A stretch of 9,766 nt of DNA, taken from assembly GCA_045654545.1 (NCBI GenBank), contig JAZONO010000084.1, positions 1 through 9,766 on the forward strand, given 5' to 3'. Every line of letters starts with the position of its first letter. Position 1 is the first letter of the stretch. This document shows, in pieces, positions 1 through 5,908 of this stretch. The DNA comes from SIG588 sp045654545. GTDB lineage: Bacteria > Bacillota > Clostridia > Oscillospirales > Acutalibacteraceae. The notes under the pieces are model-generated. The model was not told the origin of the DNA, made no database searches, and saw nothing but the letters and a program-made list of their open reading frames with translations. The position numbers and the translations under genes are program-made.

Positions 1-1
1 C

Positions 2-604
2 GTAGTGATCTTGATCCACGATGCAGGCAACATCGGCGATTGTATTGATGAGTGTTTGCGCACCGCGCTTTCGATGGCCGAAGCGGACCCGAAGGTGTTT
101 GTGCCGCAACAGTTTGAAAACGAGGATAACCCGAACGTGCACCGTCACCACACCGCATTTGAGATTTTGGAACAAGTGGCAGGCCCAATCCACGGGTTCT
201 GCTCGGGCATCGGCACAGGCGGCACCATCACCGGCATCGGCGAGGTGTTGCGCGCCAACAATCCCGACATCACCATTTGGGCGGTGGAGCCCGAAAATGC
301 CGCCATTCTGGCAGGCGGCACCATCGGCACACATTTGCAGATGGGCATCGGTGACGGGTTGATCCCTGAGGTGCTGAACCAGAATATCTATGAAGATATT
401 TGCATCATCACCGATGAAGAAGCCATCCGTACCGCGCAAGATTTGGCACGTAAAGAAGGGCTGATGTGTGGCATTTCCAGCGGCACAAACGTTGCCGCCG
501 CCATCCGTTTGGCAAAGAAACTCGGTCCCGGCAAAACGGTGGTCACCGTGTTGCCCGACACCGCCGAACGCTACTTCTCCACCCCGTTGTTCCAAGAAGA
601 TTAA
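2..604 (+). CDS. cysK: Cysteine synthase (O-acetylserine sulfhydrylase), C-terminal part, 5' end outside window
   Basis: This PLP enzyme makes L-cysteine from O-acetylserine and sulfide in the cytoplasm, the last step of cysteine synthesis. The visible 200 codons are the C-terminal two thirds of a fold-type II PLP enzyme usually about 300-310 residues long. The glycine loop GTGGT, which holds the PLP phosphate, lies at bases 212-226. The GISSGTN segment (from base 470), whose serine contacts the pyridine nitrogen, and the LPDTAERYFST tail are both typical of the CysK/CysM family. The reading frame is open to the window edge, so the GTG at base 5 is not the start, and the PLP lysine lies upstream and is not seen. 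A cystathionine beta-synthase-like or CysM assignment is possible, but the tail matches CysK best. It ends at TAA just before the shared terminator, convergent with the acyl-CoA synthetase gene. Confidence 0.92.
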   Translation, partial: VVILIHDAGNIGDCIDECLRTALSMAEADPKVFVPQQFENEDNPNVHRHHTAFEILEQVAGPIHGFCSGIGTGGTITGIGEVLRANNPDITIWAVEPENAAILAGGTIGTHLQMGIGDGLIPEVLNQNIYEDICIITDEEAIRTAQDLARKEGLMCGISSGTNVAAAIRLAKKLGPGKTVVTVLPDTAERYFSTPLFQED

Positions 605-610
605 ACAATA

Positions 611-652
611 AAAACGTCAGGGACTGTGCGATCACACAGTCCCTGACGTTTT
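611..652. terminator. Bidirectional intrinsic terminator between convergent genes
   Basis: A perfect 18-bp inverted repeat (611-628 pairing with 635-652) encloses a 6-base loop. It is flanked by T-rich sequence after the stem and A-rich sequence before it, so each strand reads as a stem followed by a U tract. It starts 6 bases after the cysK stop and ends 1 base before the stop of the minus-strand acyl-CoA synthetase gene. It can therefore end both transcripts. Confidence 0.93.
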
Positions 653-653
653 G

Positions 654-2954
654 TTATTTGCTCATCTTTTCCATGTCGTTTTTGCGAATCTCCACACGTC
701 GCACCTTGCCGCTGATGGTTTTCGGCAGTTCGTCCACAAATTCCACGATACGCGGATATTTGTACGGCGCGGTGTGCGTCTTGACGTATTCCTGGATCTC
801 CTTTTTAAGCGCGTCGCTGCCCTCGGTTCCTTTCACAAGAACGATGGTCGCCTTCACGATCTGACCGCGTACTTCATCCGGCACGGGGGTGACGGCACAT
901 TCCAGCACATAGGGCAGTTCCATGATGACACTTTCGATCTCGAAGGGCCCGATGCGGTAACCCGACGATTTGATCACATCATCGATACGACCGACATACC
1001 AAAGATACCCGTCCTCGTCCATGGTGGCTTGGTCGCCGGTGTGATAAAACCCGTCGTACCACACGTCCTTGGTCTTTTCTTCATCCAGATAATAGCCGAT
1101 AAACAGGCCGCACGGTGCACCGTCTTTGGTGCGGATGCAGATCTCGCCGACATCACCCGTTTTGCACTCGTTGCCGTCGGAATCCAACACGACCACGTCA
1201 TACAGCGGACTCGCCTTACCCATCGAACCGATCTTCGGGGTCGTGCCCACGAAGTTCGCTATGGACAGGGTGGTTTCGGTCTGACCGAAGCCTTCCATGA
1301 TGGTGAGCCCCGTCGCCTTCTTGAACTGGTTGAACACTTCGGGGTTCAACGCTTCACCGGCAGTCGTGGCGTATTCGATGGAGGACAGATCATATTTCGA
1401 CAAATCTTCTTTGATAAAGAAACGGTACATCGTGGGAGGTGCACAGAAGGTGGTGATGTGATACTTTTGGAACATCGGCAGGATGTCTTCCGAATGGAAA
1501 CGGTCAAAGTCATAGGTGAACACACCGGCTTCGCACAACCACTGACCATACAATTTGCCCCACAATGCCTTGCCCCATCCCGTGTCGGAGATGGTGAAGT
1601 GCAACCCGTTGGGGTTGACGTTGTGCCAATGTCTGGCGGTGGGATAATGGCCCAACGCATATTTGTAGGAATGGGTTGCGATACGGGGATAACCGGTCGT
1701 GCCCGACGTGAAGAGCATCAGCATCGGATCGTTGCCGCAGGGGGTGTTTTCGGTGCGGAAATAATGGGTACTGAAGCGCTCCATTTCCACATTAAAGTCG
1801 TTCCAACCGTCCTTTTTGCCGCCCACCAGAACTTTCAGCATATCGGGGAACCCCGCCGCCGCTTTTTCCGCCTCGGCAGACACGTCACCGTCCGCCGTGC
1901 AGACGATCGCCTTCACCTTGGCCGCTTTGTAGCGATAGGTGAAATCGTGTTCCACCAACTGGTTGGTCGCCGGGATGGCGATGGCGCCGATCTTATGAAG
2001 CGCCAACATACAGAACCAGAACTGGTAATGGCGTTTGAGCACCAACATGACCGTGTCACCCTTTTTGATGCCCAGCGATTCAAAATAGTTGGCGGTTTTT
2101 GCCGAGTATTTCTTCATGTCGCTGAAGGTGAAGCGGCGATCGGTCTTATCGTTCGCCACCCACAGCATCGCGAGCTTGTCGGGATCTTTTTCGGCAATGG
2201 CGTCCACACAGTCAAACGCAAAGTTGAACTTGTCGTCGTTCTTGAAACGAATGCCGTTGAACACGCCGTTTTCATCATAGAAGGACTCGATGAAATTATC
2301 CGCCACGCCGGATGCTTTTTCTTCCTTTTCCACCGCTTTGGTAACCGTATACGGCGCCTCCGGATATTCCTCGCTCACCAAGCCGTTTTGCGGATTCAAC
2401 ACCACCGCGTGGAATTCACAGCCGCCTTCGCTGACCGCGATCATGCCGTGCGGAATCAAACTGTTATAGAAGATCGAATCACCCTCGTGAAGGACATCCA
2501 CGTGACCGCCGACCTGCACTTTCAGCGAGCCCTTCACCACCACGTCGAATTCCTGACCGTTGTGGGAATTGAGTTTCATCGGCGCGTTTTGTTCTTCGGG
2601 AAGATACGGGAATTTCACCAAGAACGGCTCAGCGAGTTTATCCTTGAATTTCGGCGCTAAGTTGTTGTATTCCACACCGTGTTGCTTCAAGATTTTAAGA
2701 CCGTCACCCTTGCGGGTAATGGCGAAGGAGGTCAGAGTCGTGCTGGTGCCTTCCAACAGGTCGACCACTTCAACATCGCACGCTTTGGCACACTTGTAAA
2801 TGAAGGTGAAACTGAAATCGCTTTCGCCGCTTTCCAAAATCTTGTAGTCTTCAATCGAGACACCCGTGAGCCTTGCCAGCTCCTCTTGCGTGTAGCCTTT
2901 GGCTTCACGCAGGTCTTTGATTCTTCCTGCTACGTCCTTCAAACTGTAATCCAT
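654..2954 (-). CDS. XRE helix-turn-helix / cupin / AMP-forming acyl-CoA synthetase fusion
   Basis: This 766-residue protein has three parts. Residues 1-70 form an XRE-type helix-turn-helix (core near 22-45, TQEELARLTGVS). Residues about 108-188 form a small cupin barrel with H131, E135 and H169 in the places of cupin metal or ligand residues. Residues about 245-760 form an ANL-superfamily adenylating enzyme. Its motifs are the P-loop FTSGTTGYPR (415-424), GEAL (533-536), GFGQTET (555-561), YHTGD (637-641), the hinge GRIDD (655-659) and the C-terminal lysine K750 in PKTISGK. TISDTGW (454-460) and SSGYRIGPFE (663-672) resemble medium-chain acyl-CoA synthetases (ACSM type). The predicted reaction is carboxylate + ATP + CoA to acyl-CoA + AMP + PPi; the substrate is unknown. 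I chose the ATG at 2954 because GAAGGAGA lies 8 bases upstream; the open frame extends to 3044 but runs into the T-box terminator. The P-loop lysine is arginine (R424). Confidence 0.9.
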   Translation of the reverse strand: MDYSLKDVAGRIKDLREAKGYTQEELARLTGVSIEDYKILESGESDFSFTFIYKCAKACDVEVVDLLEGTSTTLTSFAITRKGDGLKILKQHGVEYNNLAPKFKDKLAEPFLVKFPYLPEEQNAPMKLNSHNGQEFDVVVKGSLKVQVGGHVDVLHEGDSIFYNSLIPHGMIAVSEGGCEFHAVVLNPQNGLVSEEYPEAPYTVTKAVEKEEKASGVADNFIESFYDENGVFNGIRFKNDDKFNFAFDCVDAIAEKDPDKLAMLWVANDKTDRRFTFSDMKKYSAKTANYFESLGIKKGDTVMLVLKRHYQFWFCMLALHKIGAIAIPATNQLVEHDFTYRYKAAKVKAIVCTADGDVSAEAEKAAAGFPDMLKVLVGGKKDGWNDFNVEMERFSTHYFRTENTPCGNDPMLMLFTSGTTGYPRIATHSYKYALGHYPTARHWHNVNPNGLHFTISDTGWGKALWGKLYGQWLCEAGVFTYDFDRFHSEDILPMFQKYHITTFCAPPTMYRFFIKEDLSKYDLSSIEYATTAGEALNPEVFNQFKKATGLTIMEGFGQTETTLSIANFVGTTPKIGSMGKASPLYDVVVLDSDGNECKTGDVGEICIRTKDGAPCGLFIGYYLDEEKTKDVWYDGFYHTGDQATMDEDGYLWYVGRIDDVIKSSGYRIGPFEIESVIMELPYVLECAVTPVPDEVRGQIVKATIVLVKGTEGSDALKKEIQEYVKTHTAPYKYPRIVEFVDELPKTISGKVRRVEIRKNDMEKMSK

Positions 2955-2984
2955 GTTTGCCGTCTCCTTCCACTGTTGTAGAAT

Positions 2985-3019
2985 AAAAAAACTCGTCTCA
3001 AAGTTTCCTTTGAGACGAG
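2985..3019 (-). terminator. Rho-independent terminator of the T-box leader
   Basis: On the minus strand, a perfect 12-bp stem (3019-3008 with 3003-2992, CTCGTCTCAAAG and its complement) encloses a 4-base loop and is followed by seven T residues. This is the default off state of the riboswitch. The ribosome binding site of the downstream gene lies past it, so premature termination removes expression completely. Confidence 0.93.
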
Positions 3020-3030
3020 CAAATTTCTTC

Positions 3031-3046
3031 ACCCGCGGTACCACTC
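3031..3046 (-). promoter_or_regulatory. T-box antiterminator sequence (tRNA acceptor-end bulge)
   Basis: The minus strand reads GAGTGGTACCGCGGGT, matching the conserved T-box core GGTGGNACCGCG. The TGGT bulge pairs with the NCCA end of an uncharged tRNA. Flanking segments (GACGCAATTT just upstream and AAATTTGCTCGTC just downstream) can pair to build the antiterminator helix. The downstream segment also forms the 5' arm of the terminator, so the two structures exclude each other. Confidence 0.92.
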
Positions 3047-3261
3047 AAATTGCGTCTTTCGACACCGCTTTCGAGGCTCTAACAAGCCCTCTGCACTAAC
3101 GTAACAGCTCACGGAGCACCCTACTCGCAAACGGTTTCGGATCACTCAGCTCGGAAGGGATGGGCTTTGAAACACACTGTTGTCGGCTCGCACCACCCAC
3201 CGACTCTCTGAAAACCGCCTGTTTCTGCCGTCTTCGTCATCGCTTTTCCAATATGTGTGGG

Positions 3262-3290
3262 ATTATAACACGCTTTTTCGGCGTTGTCAA
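3262..3290 (-). promoter_or_regulatory. Consensus sigma-A promoter for the T-box transcript
   Basis: On the minus strand TTGACA (3290-3285) and TATAAT (3267-3262) are separated by exactly 17 bases, a perfect match to the housekeeping promoter consensus. Transcription should begin near 3255, giving a leader of about 300 bases before the ATG at 2954. The -35 box begins only 7 bases after the vanW stop codon. Such a strong promoter fits a gene whose output is set by attenuation rather than by initiation. Confidence 0.93.
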
Positions 3291-3297
3291 CCCTTTT

Positions 3298-4122
3298 TCA
3301 AAATTTTCCCACCACCGTCAAAGCAGAGGTATCGTACAACACCCGTGCATGGTTGGTTTGTATCGTTTCGCTGCACACCACACGTCCGCTGCGGCAATCC
3401 ACCGTGTCGCGCACCACAGTGCCCACACGATACACGCCTTCTTCCTCTTGCACAAACGCTTCGCCCTCGGTACGAATGTGATAGGTGCAAGGCGGGTGTT
3501 TATCCGCACGCAGCTCTCCGCAAAGGTATTTTTCATCGGTGTATACCAGCACCTGAAAAGTGATGTCCGTTTCGTTCTTCACACGGTAGTCAATATAGTT
3601 ATACGCCACCGCCGTGCCTGTGCCAAACGGCACTTGCCGCCCATAATCGGGAAACATATCCAACCCGTTGTGATGATGGCGTTCCACCACTGTCAGCGGC
3701 GTGTGCAACATCATCCAATGCAGCAGATTGGTGAATTGGCACATACCGCCGCCAATCCCGCTGGAGGTACACCCCGATAGGATCGTCAGCCCCTCTTTGT
3801 ATCCGCGGCGAGCGGTGGTGTTCCCCACCAAATGCCAAAACGAAAAGGTTTCGCCGGGGCGGATCAGCACGCCATTCACGTGCGGTGCTGCCAGCGACAA
3901 ATTCACTGCCTTGTTCTCTTGCAAACGCATATCCACCTGCCCCAAGCGGCGGCGAATGAGGGATTTATGGTTACACAAAGAAACGGGAAGTGCCTCTTCT
4001 TGCCGTGTGCGGGCAAATCGCACACCGCGCACACAATCGCGCAAATGGCACAGACACACCCCTTTGAAGACCGATAGACGATATGTCAGCGGCGACCATT
4101 CGCAAAACAGTTTTCTCGCCAT
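3298..4122 (-). CDS. vanW: VanW-family protein
   Basis: This 274-residue protein is related to VanW, an accessory protein of vanB-type vancomycin resistance clusters whose biochemical role is unknown. The conserved core is clear: RPGETFSFWHLVG (88-100), RRGYKEGL (105-112), GGGMCQFTNLLHW (124-136), then TPLTVVERHHHN (141-152) and FGTGTAVAYNYIDYRVKN (166-183). Length and N-terminal arrangement fit the short VanW type rather than the long, exported YoaR-like type. I see no clear signal peptide or membrane segment. The ATG at 4122 follows a strong GGAGGGGA site. No vanR/S/H/X or ligase genes are nearby, so resistance should not be inferred. It lies on the same strand just upstream of the T-box promoter with no terminator visible between, and is divergent from the atp operon. 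It is cysteine-rich near the N terminus (C7, C23, C25, C30, C50). Confidence 0.9.
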   Translation of the reverse strand: MARKLFCEWSPLTYRLSVFKGVCLCHLRDCVRGVRFARTRQEEALPVSLCNHKSLIRRRLGQVDMRLQENKAVNLSLAAPHVNGVLIRPGETFSFWHLVGNTTARRGYKEGLTILSGCTSSGIGGGMCQFTNLLHWMMLHTPLTVVERHHHNGLDMFPDYGRQVPFGTGTAVAYNYIDYRVKNETDITFQVLVYTDEKYLCGELRADKHPPCTYHIRTEGEAFVQEEEGVYRVGTVVRDTVDCRSGRVVCSETIQTNHARVLYDTSALTVVGKF

Positions 4123-4143
4123 ACAGTCCCCTCCCTCATTTTA

Positions 4144-4172
4144 ATTGTAGCATCGGTTTTTGGGGATGTAAA
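4144..4172 (-). promoter_or_regulatory. Predicted promoter of the vanW-family gene
   Basis: On the minus strand TTTACA (4172-4167) and TACAAT (4149-4144) are spaced by 17 bases; each box differs from consensus at one position. The start would fall near 4137, leaving a very short leader of about 15 bases that just contains the ribosome binding site. Confidence 0.7.
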
Positions 4173-4173
4173 G

Positions 4174-4219
4174 TTACAATGTTGTAATCTTTGTAATTAT
4201 GAAAAAATTTGAAATTTCA
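4174..4219. promoter_or_regulatory. Palindromes between the divergent vanW and atp promoters, possible operator
   Basis: TTACAA-TG-TTGTAA (4174-4187) is a perfect inverted repeat directly behind the vanW -35 box. TTGTAAT recurs at 4182-4188 and 4191-4197, nine bases apart. A second 10-base palindrome, TGAAATTTCA, lies at 4210-4219, 11 bases before the atp -35 box. These could bind a repressor or simply reflect AT-rich upstream DNA (UP element). No regulator is identified. Confidence 0.35.
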
Positions 4220-4230
4220 CCATAAAACTA

Positions 4231-4259
4231 TTGAAAAACGTGTTGATCTTGTGTATAAT
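4231..4259 (+). promoter_or_regulatory. Sigma-A promoter of the ATP synthase operon
   Basis: TTGAAA (4231-4236) and TATAAT (4254-4259) are separated by 17 bases, a strong housekeeping promoter. An A/T-rich stretch (4197-4230) upstream may serve as an UP element. Transcription should start near 4266, giving a leader of about 27 bases with AAAAAGGAG before the atpI start codon. Confidence 0.9.
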
Positions 4260-4292
4260 ATATCTCAATGTTACAAAAAAAGGAGTGACTGT

Positions 4293-4694
4293 ATGAAGCC
4301 TGTGGACAAAGCCGTTCGACAAATGACGTTATACGTCGCCGGATGGACACTTGTGTTCAGTCTGCTGATGCAAGCGGTCTTTTTGGTGGGCGGCTGGTGG
4401 CATTACACCGTACTGTTCGGCAACCTGTTGGGCGGCACGGCGGCAGTCGGCAACTTCTTTTTGATGGGACTGACGGTGCAAAACGCCGTGCAAAAAGACG
4501 AAAAGGACGCCAAGCAGTTGATGAAGGCCTCCCAAAGCGGTCGCCTGTTTTTACTGCTGGGTGTGGCGGTCATCGGGGCGGCAATTCCGGCCGCGTTTAA
4601 CCTGTGGGCCACCCTCCTCTCGCTGTTCTTCCCTCGTCTTGCGGTGATGTTGCGCCCACTGTTTAAAAGCGGAGGTGACACAACGAATGAATAA
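4293..4694 (+). CDS. atpI: AtpI-like ATP synthase accessory membrane protein
   Basis: This 133-residue hydrophobic protein has about four predicted membrane segments (near residues 11-33, 38-62, 83-105 and 103-122) and a charged loop (KDEKDAK, 68-74). Its place as the first gene of the atp operon, its size and its topology match the AtpI/UncI family, which is non-essential and has been linked to c-ring assembly and to cation supply in other bacteria. Sequence conservation in this family is weak, so the assignment rests mainly on context. I use the ATG at 4293 because AGGAG lies 7 bases upstream; an in-frame ATG at 4209 would lie upstream of the predicted transcription start. Its end overlaps atpB by 8 bases, which suggests translational coupling. 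Confidence 0.78.
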   Translation: MKPVDKAVRQMTLYVAGWTLVFSLLMQAVFLVGGWWHYTVLFGNLLGGTAAVGNFFLMGLTVQNAVQKDEKDAKQLMKASQSGRLFLLLGVAVIGAAIPAAFNLWATLLSLFFPRLAVMLRPLFKSGGDTTNE

Positions 4695-5583
4695 AGCAAA
4701 CCGCCGTTTTGCGGCGGTGGACATCCTCTTGCTCGTGCTGATGGTGCTGCCGATCTTGGCAGGTTTGGCGTTGAAGATTCTGTTCACGCCCCCCACCCAA
4801 GGGATCGAAGTAACGGGAGCGCTCGTGTATTTCACCGTTCCCTTCCCCTTGCAGGAAATCATCATCAGCGAAGCGCAGGTCAACTCGTGGCTGGTCATTA
4901 TATCGGTGTTGTTCTTGTGTTTGTATCTCACCCACGGCATTCGTGCCAAGGTGAAAACCAAGCGGCAAGTGATTCTGGAATGGCTGGTGGAAAAGAGTGA
5001 AGCCATGGTGCTGGAAAACATGGGCGAATACTTTGCGGGATTCGTCCCCTTCGTGGCGGCGATCCTCGGACTTTCGGCATTTTCCAGCCTGCTTTCCCTT
5101 TTGGGATTGTACCCCCCCACATCGGACATCAACGTGGTGGGTGGCTGGGCGATCCTCGTATTTGTACTGATTACCTATTACAAGTGCAAATGCGGTCCCG
5201 TGATGTATCTCAAAAGTTTCGGTGATCCCGTTCCGTTCTTGGCACCGCTGAACATCATCAGCGAAGTGGCCACCCCGATCTCCATGGCATTCCGTCATTA
5301 CGGAAACATTTTGTCGGGTACGGTTATTTCGGTGTTGGTGGCAACCGGCTTGCAGGGCCTAACCTCCCTTTTGTTGGGATGGTTGCCCGGCTGGCTTGGC
5401 GAATTCCCCTTCTTGCGCATCGGTCTGCCCGCTGTGCTGTCGATTTATTTTGACGTGTTCAGCGGCCTGTTGCAGGCATACATTTTTGCCATGCTGACAA
5501 TGTTGTATATTTCGGGCGGATTCCCTATAGACGAGTTTTTTAAACGGCAAGAGAAGAAAAAAGCCAAAAAGGCAAATTCATAA
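4687..5583 (+). CDS. atpB: ATP synthase Fo subunit a
   Basis: Subunit a is the membrane stator that forms the two ion half-channels against the rotating c ring. The 298-residue sequence has several hydrophobic segments (about 11-33, 65-83, 115-140, 150-165, 195-225 and 245-277). The essential arginine is R203 in SMAFRHYGN, equivalent to E. coli aArg210, and Q263 in LLQAYIFAMLT matches the conserved glutamine of the last helix. The PTSDIN segment (144-149) is also typical. I chose the ATG at 4687 because GGAGGTGA (4671-4678) sits 8 bases upstream; the in-frame GTG at 4675 is part of that ribosome binding site. The C-terminal end is strongly basic (RQEKKKAKKANS). It is cotranscribed with atpI and atpE. 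Confidence 0.96.
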   Translation: MNKANRRFAAVDILLLVLMVLPILAGLALKILFTPPTQGIEVTGALVYFTVPFPLQEIIISEAQVNSWLVIISVLFLCLYLTHGIRAKVKTKRQVILEWLVEKSEAMVLENMGEYFAGFVPFVAAILGLSAFSSLLSLLGLYPPTSDINVVGGWAILVFVLITYYKCKCGPVMYLKSFGDPVPFLAPLNIISEVATPISMAFRHYGNILSGTVISVLVATGLQGLTSLLLGWLPGWLGEFPFLRIGLPAVLSIYFDVFSGLLQAYIFAMLTMLYISGGFPIDEFFKRQEKKKAKKANS

Positions 5584-5604
5584 AAAATTTTGGAGGTAAT
5601 TATT
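5584..5604 (+). promoter_or_regulatory. Translation initiation region of atpE
   Basis: The 21-base gap contains AAAAAATTTT followed by TGGAGGTAA, a near-perfect Shine-Dalgarno sequence 5-6 bases before the ATG at 5605. The A/U-rich, unstructured leader plus a strong site would favour high translation of subunit c, which is needed in many copies per complex. The link to expression is inferred by analogy with E. coli atpE. Confidence 0.6.
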
Positions 5605-5889
5605 ATGTTAGAACTGGCTATTGGTATCATTTTGGGTTGTTGTGCGTTGGGTGCAGGTACGGCGATGATCGCAGGTATCGGCCCCGGTATCGGTGAAGGT
5701 AACGCGGTGGCGAAAGCGTGCGAAGCGATCGGTCGTCAGCCCGAATGCAAGGGTAGTGTCACCACCACCATGTTGATGGGTTGTGCGATTGCGGAAACCA
5801 CCGGTCTGTATGCATTGGTTATCGCGATTCTGCTCATCTTCGTTGCGCCCAACATGCTTGTGAACGTGTTGATGAACGCGATCCACTAA
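5605..5889 (+). CDS. atpE: ATP synthase Fo subunit c, predicted Na+-binding, two-carboxylate type
   Basis: Subunit c forms the ion-driven rotor ring in the membrane. The 94-residue protein is a two-helix hairpin with the polar loop GRQPE (43-47). Helix 1 has GPGIGEG (26-32), placing Glu31 where Ilyobacter tartaricus has Gln32. Helix 2 has AETTGLY (63-69), giving Glu64, Thr65, Thr66 and Tyr69, which match the Na+ ligand set Glu65, Ser66, Thr67 and Tyr70 of that rotor. Two membrane carboxylates at these places are the pattern described for the Fusobacterium nucleatum rotor, which is Na+ driven. I infer Na+ coupling here; proton use when Na+ is low cannot be excluded. The ATG at 5605 follows GGAGG; the in-frame TTG at 5590 precedes that site and is not used. 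Confidence 0.96.
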   Translation: MLELAIGIILGCCALGAGTAMIAGIGPGIGEGNAVAKACEAIGRQPECKGSVTTTMLMGCAIAETTGLYALVIAILLIFVAPNMLVNVLMNAIH

Positions 5890-5908
5890 TCAGAGGAGTC
5901 TTGTAATT

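Larger units (their letters stand above)
2985..3255 (-). promoter_or_regulatory. T-box riboswitch leader of the acyl-CoA synthetase gene
   Basis: The minus-strand leader has the full T-box plan. At the base of stem I a kink-turn is visible: AGC GATGA (3244-3237) faces GA GCT (3152-3148), with GAAG (3235-3232) pairing CTTC (3157-3154). The specifier loop is closed above by GAAACA (3225-3220) pairing TGTTTC (3174-3169). The distal part of stem I with CAGAGAG and its apical loop lies at 3181-3210. GAGTAGG and GTTACG segments follow, as in stem II. The antiterminator sequence is at 3031-3046 and a terminator is at 2985-3019. T-boxes bind a specific tRNA and allow transcription when it is uncharged. 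The TGGT bulge implies a tRNA with discriminator base A. The start near 3255 is inferred from the promoter. Specifier candidates are GCC (3165-3163), CCC (3164-3162) and, less likely, AUC (3161-3159). Confidence 0.93.

Noticed and set aside
651..2660. A 669-codon open frame on the plus strand opposite the acyl-CoA synthetase gene
   Set aside because: It is a histidine- and arginine-rich antisense shadow with no recognisable domain, while the minus strand encodes a complete, motif-rich enzyme with a proper ribosome binding site.
2955..3044. A 30-codon N-terminal extension of the acyl-CoA synthetase frame
   Set aside because: It runs through the T-box terminator and antiterminator, has no ribosome binding site, and the ATG at 2954 has a strong one and begins a normal XRE domain.
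3160..3780. A 206-codon plus-strand frame across the T-box leader and vanW
   Set aside because: It is antisense to a well-supported riboswitch and a VanW-family gene, and its translation resembles no known protein.
3298..4122. Vancomycin resistance
   Set aside because: A VanW-family protein alone does not confer resistance and no van ligase, dehydrogenase, dipeptidase or two-component genes are present.
4209..4292. Longer atpI start at 4209
   Set aside because: This ATG lies before the -10 box and predicted transcription start, with no ribosome binding site.
4675..4686. GTG at 4675 as the atpB start
   Set aside because: It is part of the GGAGGTGA ribosome binding site for the ATG at 4687.
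5560..5604. Possible terminator hairpin between atpB and atpE
   Set aside because: The only stem (GCC/GGC around A residues) is 3 bp, too weak, and lies inside the atpB coding end.
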